Assembly (NCBI GenBank): GCA_034370385.1
Contig: JAXMKZ010000005.1
Coordinates: 186,001-250,000 of the forward strand
Origin: Coriobacteriia bacterium
Lineage (GTDB): Bacteria; Actinomycetota; Coriobacteriia; Anaerosomatales; PHET01
Reading direction: 5' to 3'
DNA: 64,000 nt
Made by a program: the position numbers and the translations under genes. This document shows positions 54,877-62,979 of this stretch, piece after piece (positions within the stretch are counted from its first letter, which is position 1; each line of letters opens with the position of its first letter). The notes under the pieces were generated by a model. It was not told the origin of the DNA, searched no databases, and saw nothing but the letters and a program-made list of their open reading frames with translations.

Positions 54877-55326
54877 GTGAACGAGCGATTCACCGGGAAG
54901 ATGGCGGACAAGCAGGTGGCGCACGACGTCACCGTGCTCGCGGACTTCGTGCAGCTCTGGTGCGATGGGCACCACGCGGAAGGTAAGCGCACGCTCGTGG
55001 AGACCGATGCTGCCAGGCTGGGCGTCTACGGACGCAAGACGCCCACGTTGTGCGCAGAGTGCGTAGCCCATCTCGCGTATGGCGAGAAGCGCCGCGCCTA
55101 CTGTCCGAAGGACCCCAAGCCGTTCTGCGCACACTGCGACACCCACTGCTACTCCGCCGAGGAGCGGCTCTGGCAGCAGCAGATGATGCGCTACTCCGGT
55201 CCCCGATCGTGGCGCAAGGGCCACGCGATCGATGGCATCAAGCACGTGTTAGGGGCGCGCACGTGGCGCCGAGAGATGGCGCGACGGGCCGCCCAGGCCC
55301 CCGCGAGACGAGAGGAAGACTCATGA
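54877..55326 (+). CDS. YgbA_NO-family (nitrous-oxide-stimulated promoter) protein
   Basis: 149 residues from GTG 54877 (AAAGGAG ten bases upstream). FVQLWCDGHHAEGKRTLVET, PTLCAECVAHLAYGEKRRAY, CPKDPKPFCAHCDTHCY and MMRYSGPRS follow the E. coli YgbA pattern with seven conserved cysteines (C29, C59, C62, C76, C84, C87, C91). E. coli ygbA is NO-induced (NsrR regulon). It probably binds an iron-sulphur cluster. Its stop overlaps the ferredoxin start. Confidence 0.85.
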   Translation: MNERFTGKMADKQVAHDVTVLADFVQLWCDGHHAEGKRTLVETDAARLGVYGRKTPTLCAECVAHLAYGEKRRAYCPKDPKPFCAHCDTHCYSAEERLWQQQMMRYSGPRSWRKGHAIDGIKHVLGARTWRREMARRAAQAPARREEDS

Positions 55327-55709
55327 CAAAGACGGTCAACCGCCAGATCGTGCGGATCGACGAGGAACTGTGCAATGGATGCGGCGTATGCGTCAGCCCG
55401 TGTGCCGAGGGCGCCATCGTGCTCGTCGACGGCAAGGCGAAGGTGGTTCACGAGGAGCTGTGCGACGGTGCCGGCTTCTGTCTAGGGGTGTGCCCGACCG
55501 GCGCACTGACCCTTGAGTATCGCGAGACGGTCCCCTTTGACCATGACGCCGCCGCGCCGATCATCGAGGAGAAGAAGGCGAACTACATCGCCCAGCACTG
55601 CTTCAACTGCAGCGCTTCCGAGGACGAGCGGCCGCTGCTGCCTGTACGCATCAAGGGTGATTCGACGTGGGTGTGCACGAGGTGCCTGCCTGCGCTCATC
55701 CACGGCTGA
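55323..55709 (+). CDS. Ferredoxin of the hcp operon, 128 aa
   Basis: A first 4Fe-4S site C17-x2-C20-x2-C23-x3-C27 (CNGCGVCVSPC) is complete. The second, CDGAGFCLGVCP (C47, C53, C57), lacks the second cysteine, the CDG-type pattern also seen in other Hcp-associated ferredoxins. An extra pair of CxxC, C93/C96 and C118/C121, lies at the C-terminus and could bind another centre. It likely donates electrons to Hcp, encoded next. ATGA overlap with the YgbA gene. Confidence 0.87.
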   Translation: MTKTVNRQIVRIDEELCNGCGVCVSPCAEGAIVLVDGKAKVVHEELCDGAGFCLGVCPTGALTLEYRETVPFDHDAAAPIIEEKKANYIAQHCFNCSASEDERPLLPVRIKGDSTWVCTRCLPALIHG

Positions 55710-55759
55710 TTGGGTCAACGACCCTACCCAGACACCCCAGACCCGACGAGAGGAATCGC

Positions 55760-57406
55760 ATGACAACCCAGCTATCCGAGATGTTCTGTAACCAGTGCGA
55801 GCAGACGGCCAAGGGAACAGGCTGTACCAAGGTCGGCGTCTGCGGGAAGAACCCCGACGTCGCCGCGCTTCAGGACCTGCTCGTGCACGCGTGTCGCTCG
55901 CTGGCCGCGGTTGCGGCTTCGGCCCCAGCCGGAACCGACCTGAACGTGGAGTCGCGATTCGTCGAGGATGCGCTGTTCACCACGCTCACCAACGTCGATT
56001 TCGGTGCGGAGACAGTGGCCGCGAAGGTGGACGAGGCCCTGCGCCTGCGCGACGACCTGGCACAGCGGCTCGGACTGCTCACCTCGGTGCACATGATCGA
56101 CTCGGCCCTGGGGCGCGACGTGGCAGGCAAGATCGAGCTCGCGGCCTCGCTCGGCAGCCCGTGGGACATCACGCGCGACATCGACGTGCAGTCGCTTCAG
56201 GAGACCACGCTCTATGGCATGAAGGGCATCGCGGCCTACGCGCACCATGCCCGCACCCTCGGCCAGACGGACTCCGAGATCGATGCGTACCTGTTCCGCA
56301 CCCTCGTTTCGCTGGATGATCAGGCTCTCGGCCTTGAGGAGTGGGTGGGCATCGCGCTCGAGTGCGGCAAGGTCAACCTGCGCACCATGGAGATCCTCGA
56401 CGCCGCGAACACCGGCACGTTCGGGCAGCCCGAGCCGACCAAGGTGACCCTGGGTCAGCGTCCGGGCAAGGCGATCCTCATCTCCGGTCACGATCTGGCA
56501 GACCTCAAGGCGCTTCTCGAACAGACCGCGGGCACGGGCGTCGACGTCTACACCCACGGCGAGATGCTCCCGGCGCACGCCTACCCCGAGCTCAAGAAGT
56601 ACGACAACCTCGTGGGCCACTTCGGCACCGCGTGGCAGAACCAGCACAAGGAGTTCACCGAGTTCCCCGGCGCCATTCTGCTCACCACCAACTGTCTGAT
56701 GCCGCCCAAGGCCGAGTACAAGGAGCGCCTCTTCACGGCGAACGTCGTCCAGTTCCCCGGTGTGCCGCACGTGCATCGCGACGATCTGTCGGCCGTCATC
56801 GAGGCGGCGCGGGCCTCCCAGGGTTTCGCGTGGGACACGACTGTCGGTGAGGTCATGGTCGGCTTCGGCCACAACACGATCCTTTCCGTCGCCCCGACCG
56901 TCATCGAGGCCGTGAAGTCCGGTGCCATTCGCCACTTCTTCCTGGTCGGCGGCTGCGACGGTGCGCGCCCGGGCCGTAACTACTACACCGAATTCGTCGA
57001 GGAGACCCCCAGCGACACGATCGTGCTGACGCTTGCCTGCGGGAAGTTCCGCTTCTTCGACAAGGATCTCGGCGAGATCGGCGGACTGCCGCGCCTGATG
57101 GATGTGGGCCAGTGCAACGACGCCTACTCCGCGATCAAGGTCGCTGCGTCGCTTGCAGATGCGTTCGAGTGCGGCGTGAACGACCTGCCGCTGTCGATGA
57201 TCCTGTCGTGGTACGAACAGAAGGCCGTAGCGATCCTGTTGAGCCTGCTGTATCTGGGCATCACCGACATCCGGCTTGGCCCCACACTGCCGGCGTTCAT
57301 CACGCCCAACGTGCTCGGAGTGCTCGTCGAGAACTTCGGCATCAAGCCCATCGGGGCGAGCCCGCGCGAGGACCTGGTCGCGATTCTCGGACACGCGGAG
57401 GCCTAA
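55760..57406 (+). CDS. hcp: Hydroxylamine reductase / hybrid-cluster protein (Hcp)
   Basis: 548 residues from ATG 55760 (GAGAGG upstream). N-terminal cluster ligands C10, C13, C22 and C28 (CNQCEQTAKGTGCTKVGVC). The hybrid-cluster region has FFLVGGCDGARPGRNYYTEF, LTLACGKFRFF and DVGQCNDAYSAIKVA. Hcp reduces NO to N2O and can reduce hydroxylamine. Operon: YgbA protein, ferredoxin, Hcp, small haem protein. The FNR-like box upstream suggests NO or low-oxygen induction. Confidence 0.96.
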   Translation: MTTQLSEMFCNQCEQTAKGTGCTKVGVCGKNPDVAALQDLLVHACRSLAAVAASAPAGTDLNVESRFVEDALFTTLTNVDFGAETVAAKVDEALRLRDDLAQRLGLLTSVHMIDSALGRDVAGKIELAASLGSPWDITRDIDVQSLQETTLYGMKGIAAYAHHARTLGQTDSEIDAYLFRTLVSLDDQALGLEEWVGIALECGKVNLRTMEILDAANTGTFGQPEPTKVTLGQRPGKAILISGHDLADLKALLEQTAGTGVDVYTHGEMLPAHAYPELKKYDNLVGHFGTAWQNQHKEFTEFPGAILLTTNCLMPPKAEYKERLFTANVVQFPGVPHVHRDDLSAVIEAARASQGFAWDTTVGEVMVGFGHNTILSVAPTVIEAVKSGAIRHFFLVGGCDGARPGRNYYTEFVEETPSDTIVLTLACGKFRFFDKDLGEIGGLPRLMDVGQCNDAYSAIKVAASLADAFECGVNDLPLSMILSWYEQKAVAILLSLLYLGITDIRLGPTLPAFITPNVLGVLVENFGIKPIGASPREDLVAILGHAEA

Positions 57407-57410
57407 GGTC

Positions 57411-57812
57411 ATGAAGCGAGCCCTTCTCATCTCGGTCGTCGCAGTTGCCGTGCTGGTCGGTGCAGGGGGATTCGTGTACGCGTTTGGGACGCCTCAGGCA
57501 CCCGACGTCGCCGCTCCAGCGGCGGTGCCGGGTGCAGCGGCGGGCTTGTCGCCCGAGGAGGCGACGGCCCCGCAGGTTTCGCCCGTACCCCCAACGGAGC
57601 CGGGAGACGGTTCGTCGACCATGGGCGGAGGCGACCCTTCTGCACGGGGCAAGAAGGCCCCGCCGGCGGACCCCAGCGCTCCGCTCGCCCTGGAGATTCC
57701 GGGGTGCGTGTGTCACAGCGATGACCCGAAGCTCGTCGAAGAGCACGCGGGCTATCGCATGAATCAGTGCGCCGGCTGCCACGTCGGCGGTACGCCGACG
57801 GGTCAGGAGTAG
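57411..57812 (+). CDS. Small membrane-anchored c-type haem protein, 133 aa
   Basis: ATG 57411 directly follows hcp (4-bp gap). An N-terminal signal anchor (ALLISVVAVAVLVGAGGFVY) precedes a Pro/Ala-rich linker to ~90. The C-terminal 40 residues hold one canonical haem site C120-AG-C123-H124 and a shortened one C99-V-C101-H102, with H112 between. Probably exported and able to carry one or two haems. Its position suggests extracytoplasmic NO/redox chemistry, unproven. Confidence 0.75.
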   Translation: MKRALLISVVAVAVLVGAGGFVYAFGTPQAPDVAAPAAVPGAAAGLSPEEATAPQVSPVPPTEPGDGSSTMGGGDPSARGKKAPPADPSAPLALEIPGCVCHSDDPKLVEEHAGYRMNQCAGCHVGGTPTGQE

Positions 57813-57924
57813 CACGCGCCACCGCTGTTTCAGCGACGTCGAACCTCCGAAGTGCCAGCGGGTACGATAGGATAGGGGAGGCACCCGCCACCGAGCGATT
57901 CGCCGTCTTTCGTTAGGGGAAGCG

Positions 57925-59736
57925 ATGGCTGAACTGATCGAGCACGTCCGCGCCCTTGCGAGTGAGATCGGGCCGCGGCCCGCAACGAGCGACGGTGAGC
58001 GCCGCGCTGCCGAGTGGATCGAGCGCAGTTTCGCGGCCCGCGGACTCGCGACTGAGCTGCAGTCGTTCGATTCGATTCGCACGTACTCCTGGGCCTACGT
58101 TCTCTACAACCTGGCTACCCTGGCGGCCGCATTCGTCGCCGGTTGGTGGCCGCAGTTTGCATGGCCGGCGTTCGCGGTGTCGGCGATCGTGGCGTTCTTC
58201 CTCTGGACCGATCTTGACACGCGGTGGGGCCTGACGCGCTTGATGCCGAAGAGGCCAAGCCAGAACGTCATCGCGCGGCACGTCCCGCGAGCCCGCCGGG
58301 GCGAGAAGTTCAAGCGCATCGTGATCGTCGCCCATTACGACTCCGCCAAGTCATCGCTGGCCTTCTCGCCGGGGCTCGTGGGCAACTTCGCCACGACGAT
58401 GGGCCTGATGAAGATCGCGACCTTCCTGACCCCCGTGTTCGTGCTGGCGCTGGCTCTGCCGTGGACCCGGGCCTATGAGCCGTGGGTCTGGTACGCGACG
58501 CTGGCGGTCGCCGCCTACCTGATCGTGCCCGTCGTCATCAATATCCACCGGGAGATCGCGATGCCGTTCGTCGCGGGGGCCAACGACAACGCCTCGGGCG
58601 TCGCCGCCATGATCGGGGTCATGGAGCGGCTCGTGCCGGAGGCGGACGCCACGTCGCTGTCGACGTCGCAGTTTGGTGCCGTTCGACGTGACGCGCGGGC
58701 GGCCTACGACGAAGATGTGGTCCCGTCGGGGGCTGAGCTCCGCTACACCCCTGCCGGCCCGCCTGCTGAAGAGACCGCAGCCCTGCCCGATGACTTCACG
58801 TGGGCCGAGCCGGTGGCTGCGGCTCCCCGGGGTCAGTCGGTGCTGGACTTCGACACCATCGACTTCGTTGCCGTCGCAGACAATCCCGCCGCGGCGCGCG
58901 CCACCACCGGCCCTTCTGAGGGCTGGGCCGCCGACACGGGCGGGCATGCCGCACTCCCGGTCGACGTACTGCCGGCTGACGTCGCGGGTCCCGCTGTCGA
59001 CGAGATCGTTCCGGCCCGTCGCGAACGCAAGCCGCTATTCGGAGGCTTGGGACGAAAGAAGAAGGGAGCCGACGCCGCTCCGCGCGAGTGGCTCGGCGTC
59101 GACGAAGACTTCGATGCGCGCAAGGCCGGCAAGAACATCGGCAGCTGGGACAACTTCGACGAGGACGCGGATGACGACGGGTTCGGCTGGAAGGGCGGCT
59201 GGGCCGGCGATGACCCCATCGGCGACCCCGATTTCGCTGCCAGCGAGGCTGCCCGCATTCGCCGTCGTGTCACCGAGTCGATCGACCGCGAGCTGACGGA
59301 GAAGGAAGTCTGGTTTGTGGCCACCGGTGCCGAAGAGGTCGGAACACTGGGCATGCAGGCGTTCCTGAGAGACTACGGCGAGGAGCTCCGCGATTCGCTC
59401 ATCATCAACATCGACGGCTGCGGCGCCGGAGTTCTGCACTGGGTAAGCGCCGAGGGGATGGCGCGCCGTTATCGCGCGAACGCTCGGCTCGTCGGACTCG
59501 CTCGTCGCGTCTCGCGTGAGACCGACACGCTCATCAAGCCGCGGCTCTACAAGGGGATGTCGACGGACGCGACCCCCGCGTTGGCCCGTGGCTACAAGGC
59601 CATCAGCATCATGGCGTTCGACCCGAACGGAATGCCGGCCAACTGGCACTGGAAGACCGACACGGTGGACGCTCTGGACCCCGAGCTCATCGAGAAGACG
59701 GCGGAGTTCGTGACCGCTATGGTGCGCGAGGCGTAA
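57925..59736 (+). CDS. M28-family (aminopeptidase-like) protease with membrane helices and a large insert
   Basis: 603 residues. Metal-binding motifs: VAHYDS (~H136), GANDNASGVAAMIG (~D220) and ATGAEEVGTLGM (E/E ~467), with NIDGCGAG in the C-terminal part. Two elements interrupt the fold: membrane helices (YSWAYVLYNLATLAAAFVAG; MKIATFLTPVFVLALALPW; VWYATLAVAAYLIVPVVIN) and a ~240-residue acidic, Pro/Ala-rich, probably disordered stretch between the Asp and Glu ligands, which in most M28 enzymes are only ~35 residues apart. It should be a membrane-bound zinc peptidase; activity is uncertain. The start ATG has GGGGA upstream. Confidence 0.83.
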   Translation: MAELIEHVRALASEIGPRPATSDGERRAAEWIERSFAARGLATELQSFDSIRTYSWAYVLYNLATLAAAFVAGWWPQFAWPAFAVSAIVAFFLWTDLDTRWGLTRLMPKRPSQNVIARHVPRARRGEKFKRIVIVAHYDSAKSSLAFSPGLVGNFATTMGLMKIATFLTPVFVLALALPWTRAYEPWVWYATLAVAAYLIVPVVINIHREIAMPFVAGANDNASGVAAMIGVMERLVPEADATSLSTSQFGAVRRDARAAYDEDVVPSGAELRYTPAGPPAEETAALPDDFTWAEPVAAAPRGQSVLDFDTIDFVAVADNPAAARATTGPSEGWAADTGGHAALPVDVLPADVAGPAVDEIVPARRERKPLFGGLGRKKKGADAAPREWLGVDEDFDARKAGKNIGSWDNFDEDADDDGFGWKGGWAGDDPIGDPDFAASEAARIRRRVTESIDRELTEKEVWFVATGAEEVGTLGMQAFLRDYGEELRDSLIINIDGCGAGVLHWVSAEGMARRYRANARLVGLARRVSRETDTLIKPRLYKGMSTDATPALARGYKAISIMAFDPNGMPANWHWKTDTVDALDPELIEKTAEFVTAMVREA

Positions 59737-59780
59737 GGCCGCGCGTTTGTGGCGCCGCCCGGCCGATGCCCGGCGGTCGG

Positions 59781-60422
59781 CTAGAAGTCCACGTCGTGGT
59801 CGACGCGTGCGGTGCGCCGCACGGCGATGCGGCTTGCGTAGAAGCTCATCGCGGTGCCGCCGACCATGAGCACCGTGCTCGCCCAAAACACCGGCAGCAT
59901 GAACGGTGAACGCTGCAACACGGCTACCACGATGCCGAACACGATGAACCCCAGATGCAGAAGCCCGCTACCGAGCTTCGTGAAGCGCCCCTCAGTGAGG
60001 TAACTCGGACCCTTGGCTCCGACGGCGGTCATGACCACCACGGCCACCTGAATGAGGGCCGCGAGTGCGAGGTAGACCGCGATGCCGTCTGCGAGCGAGC
60101 GCGTCACGAGGTAGGCTCCGACGCCTCCCGCCACCATGAGTGCGGACACCACGATGAGGGTGCGGCGGGCAAACAGGCGCTTGGGGACGCACAGGCCCAT
60201 CACGACGACCAGCCCCATGAGCTGCGGGGCCGCGATCGCGTTCATGGCCTCCACGTAGCCCGTGTAGGAGACCTGCTCCCAGCCGGGAATCGTGCGCTGG
60301 GCCCACCACACGTAGATCGTCCCGAGGAAGCTTTGCACACCGAGCCCTCCCAGCAGCACCACCGTCAGAACCGTGAGGCCGAAATCCCAAGAGCGCTGGC
60401 GCGTAGTCTCTAGTTCGCTCAC
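59781..60422 (-). CDS. Polytopic membrane partner of the CcsA-like protein, 213 aa
   Basis: GTG 60422 overlaps the CcsA-like stop by 4 bases (GTGA), so the two are translated together. About six hydrophobic helices (TVLTVVLLGGLGVQSFLGTI, LIVVSALMVAGGVGAYLVT, LALAALIQVAVVVMTAVGA, LGFIVFGIVVAVLQRSPFML). It does not look like ResB/CcsB, the usual CcsA partner. Role in cytochrome c biogenesis is inferred only from the neighbour. Confidence 0.7.
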   Translation of the reverse strand: MSELETTRQRSWDFGLTVLTVVLLGGLGVQSFLGTIYVWWAQRTIPGWEQVSYTGYVEAMNAIAAPQLMGLVVVMGLCVPKRLFARRTLIVVSALMVAGGVGAYLVTRSLADGIAVYLALAALIQVAVVVMTAVGAKGPSYLTEGRFTKLGSGLLHLGFIVFGIVVAVLQRSPFMLPVFWASTVLMVGGTAMSFYASRIAVRRTARVDHDVDF

Positions 60423-61441
60423 AGCCCTCTCACCGCCTCGAGGACGAGCGCTGCGAACTGCGTCGGTGCCGCCAGGGCGTAACTGTGGGCACCGGGGACG
60501 ACGTAGGTGGTCACGTAGGTCAACACCAGAATCGCGAACGATAGCAGCGACAGGCCGGCCACCGTCTTCCACATGCCCTGGCGGCGCAGGTACAGCCGGG
60601 CGTGCAGGTAGGCGGTGTACAGAAGCCACATCATGAGCGACATGTTGACCTTGCCGCTCCACCACCAGGAGTCGCCGCTCCACGCCAGGATCGCCCACGG
60701 GAAGCCGATGAGCATGCCGAACGTCAGCGGTAGGTAGCCGAAGCGCGCCCACCGGTAGGAGGTCGTCTCGTACGCAGAATGGCGATGCGAGATCATGAGC
60801 AGCGTGGCCAGGAACGACAGCGCAAACGCGCCGTAGCTCAGAAACAGAAGCGGGGGATGCACCCACATGTACCAGGCGTTGTAGTAGTACTGCATCGCGT
60901 TGTACATGCCCTCGAAGGCCTGCTGCGCGGGCACGCCCCCCATCGAGGTTGCTTGCAGATAGCCGGTGAACTGCCCGATGAAGCCGGGTACGGGATCGGT
61001 GAAGGGCTGGCCCACGAGGGCGGCACCTGCGGCCAGAACCGCGGTGATGAGCATCGCGCCCGGCAAGAGTTCTTCTCGGTGGCGCCGCATCACGCTGCCC
61101 AGCACCGCGACGGCGAGCGCCCAGACGAAGAGCTTCTCAGACTCCACCCACAGAGGCACCGCCACCCGCCCCGCGATGACGCCGGTAGCGGGATCGACCA
61201 CGGCCGAAAGCTGCCAGAGCTCGAAGTGGAACCAGGCCAAGACGGCCTCACCCATAAGCAGCAGCCCGGTCATGCCCCCAAGGACCCATCCGCGCCAGCG
61301 GCGGGCAGCCGGAAGCACCGCGGCCAGGCCGAGAAGCAGCGCGGCTGCAACCAGTAGCGCTTGGTACGGAGTACCGATCAGCGCAAGCGTCTGCGTCAGC
61401 GACTGCAGCTCGGCATAGGTCTGTTCGGGCGAAGCGGGCAT
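60419..61441 (-). CDS. ccsA: Cytochrome c assembly protein, CcsA/CcmC-type
   Basis: 340 residues from ATG 61441, preceded by GGAGCGCGG. Multiple helices with family features: the HPPLLFLSYGAFALSF helix, the Trp-rich segment around WSGDSWWWSGKVNMSLMMW and further His-bearing helices. Such proteins handle haem for attachment to c-type cytochromes, several of which lie in this window. A TATACT at 61469-61474 would start transcription inside the alternative GTG start, supporting the ATG. Confidence 0.85.
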   Translation of the reverse strand: MPASPEQTYAELQSLTQTLALIGTPYQALLVAAALLLGLAAVLPAARRWRGWVLGGMTGLLLMGEAVLAWFHFELWQLSAVVDPATGVIAGRVAVPLWVESEKLFVWALAVAVLGSVMRRHREELLPGAMLITAVLAAGAALVGQPFTDPVPGFIGQFTGYLQATSMGGVPAQQAFEGMYNAMQYYYNAWYMWVHPPLLFLSYGAFALSFLATLLMISHRHSAYETTSYRWARFGYLPLTFGMLIGFPWAILAWSGDSWWWSGKVNMSLMMWLLYTAYLHARLYLRRQGMWKTVAGLSLLSFAILVLTYVTTYVVPGAHSYALAAPTQFAALVLEAVRGL

Positions 61442-61468
61442 CCGCGCTCCAAGATCGGCGACCCCCAC

Positions 61469-61474
61469 AGTATA
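61469..61474 (-). promoter_or_regulatory. -10 element of the ccsA unit
   Basis: TATACT on the minus strand, 27 bases before the ccsA start codon; no good -35 box is seen. The predicted start lies just after it, upstream of the GGAG ribosome-binding site. Confidence 0.4.
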
Positions 61475-61508
61475 GATGCTTGGCCCGTATCAGCGGTTCT
61501 CGTTAGCC

Positions 61509-62768
61509 CTATCGCGTGACCCGAATCGTTCGGGAGGTGGCCGATTTCGCGGCAGCGTAGCGGCTGTCGCCCGAGTGCGAGGCGTAGATCCGCCACGTGC
61601 CGACGCTGGCGGACAAGAACCGTACCGACGCGCTGTAGCGGGAGTACGTCGAGTAGTTCGTGACCTTCGCCGGAAGGTAGCCACGCGTCTTCCACGTGCC
61701 GTTGGCCTGGCGTTGCTGCAGGTAGACACGCATGACCTTCGTCCCCGCCACGTGCCGCGGCTTGAGGTTGCCGTATACCGTGAAGGGTCGGTTGACCTTC
61801 GCGCTGGCCGGCACGACGGGGGTTCCTATCGCCGGTCGCGTCTTTGCGATCAAGTTCCAGCCGGACACGTTGCACTGCCCCTTGCCGTTGTCGCCGGTGG
61901 CGAGAACCTTGCCGGCCGAGGTCAGGGCGACGGTGTGATACGAGCCGCCCTCGACAGCGGTGACGCTCTTCCAGGAGCCGGTGTTGCGCTGGCCCTCAAG
62001 GTTGCGACCGAGCGCCACGACGGTGCCGTCCGTCTTGAGGGCGACCGTGTGCCATCCACCGCCGGCGATGGCCTTGACTCCACTGAGGCCGGAGGTGTTG
62101 CACTGGCCGGAGTCGTTAGCGCCCACCGCCACGACGGTGCCGTCGGTCCTCAGCCCAATGGTGTGGGTGATTCCGCACGCGATCGCTTTGATGCCGCGCA
62201 TCTCGGAGACGTTGCACTGGCCATGGGGGTTCTGGCCGGTTGCTACAACCGTCCCGTCCCTCTTGAGGCCCACGGTGTGGTTCCCGCCGGCAGCGATAGC
62301 GATGATATCCCGCCACGTGGAGACGTTGCACTGACCGTAGGCGTTGTAGCCCACAGCGACGACGGTACCGTCTGTTTTCAGGCCCACCGTATGGCCGCCG
62401 CCGCCAGCCACTGCTTTGACGTTGCTCCACGCAGATGTGTTGCCTTGTCCGTCGTTGTTGTGGCCGACGACCTTCACCGTGCCGTTCGAAAGCAGGGCGA
62501 CCGTGTGATAGCCGTGCGCGGAGATCGCGACGACCGACTTGAGGCTGGCTACATTGGTCTGGCCAGCGAAGTTGGAGCCCACTCCTACCGCGGTGCCATT
62601 CGACTTGAGCCCGATCGTGTGATCCACTCCGGCGGCCAGCCCCGGCGTTGCCGCGACGGCGGCAGTCGGACTGAGCATCCCCACCGTCCCGAGCACGAGG
62701 ACGGTGAGTACGGCGACCACTGCTACCTGTCGCTGACTCAGGGTGATAAGCGGCGTGTGAGTTCGCAT
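61509..62768 (-). CDS. Secreted RCC1-repeat protein, 419 aa
   Basis: A signal peptide (VAVVAVLTVLVLGTVGMLSP) is followed by seven ~38-residue RCC1-type repeats with the pattern HTVGLKTDGTVVAVGYNAYG, consistent with a beta-propeller. From residue ~315 a separate domain follows (IGTPVVPASAKVNRPFTVYG, VSNYSTYSRYSASVR-type stretch, VGTWRIYASHSGDSRYA), similar to the C-termini of the surface proteins at 1295 and 40098. Bacterial RCC1 proteins are often exported; the binding partner is unknown. ATG 62768 with GGAG upstream. Confidence 0.87.
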   Translation of the reverse strand: MRTHTPLITLSQRQVAVVAVLTVLVLGTVGMLSPTAAVAATPGLAAGVDHTIGLKSNGTAVGVGSNFAGQTNVASLKSVVAISAHGYHTVALLSNGTVKVVGHNNDGQGNTSAWSNVKAVAGGGGHTVGLKTDGTVVAVGYNAYGQCNVSTWRDIIAIAAGGNHTVGLKRDGTVVATGQNPHGQCNVSEMRGIKAIACGITHTIGLRTDGTVVAVGANDSGQCNTSGLSGVKAIAGGGWHTVALKTDGTVVALGRNLEGQRNTGSWKSVTAVEGGSYHTVALTSAGKVLATGDNGKGQCNVSGWNLIAKTRPAIGTPVVPASAKVNRPFTVYGNLKPRHVAGTKVMRVYLQQRQANGTWKTRGYLPAKVTNYSTYSRYSASVRFLSASVGTWRIYASHSGDSRYAAAKSATSRTIRVTR

Positions 62769-62894
62769 GCGCGTTCACTCCGTTCGGCCAAGAGGCTTCC
62801 CCTGCGTTGGTCCTTCCCCGGGCTCGATAGTAGCAAACGATTGTCGGCCCACGAAATCGAGGTCTGTTGCGCCCTGTGTGCCCGCGGCGCCGGT

Positions 62895-62924
62895 TTGCTG
62901 CTCTTCCCGCGCCACGGGTACACT
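62895..62924 (+). promoter_or_regulatory. Possible promoter of the GGDEF gene
   Basis: TTGCTG (62895-62900) and TACACT (62919-62924), 18-base spacer, 55 bases before the ATG. Confidence 0.4.
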
Positions 62925-62979
62925 CACATTCCGTGCACGGGCCGAGGGGTCGTGCCGTCGAAGGGAAGCGCCGCACCCC

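Noticed and set aside
59740-59785. A terminator between the converging M28 and CcsA-partner genes
   Set aside because: Only a short 5-bp GC stem with mismatches could be drawn and no U-tract follows.
61900-62660. Short regularly spaced repeats suggesting a CRISPR or satellite array
   Set aside because: They are the codons of seven RCC1 repeats in one continuous protein; unit length 114 bp and sequences vary.
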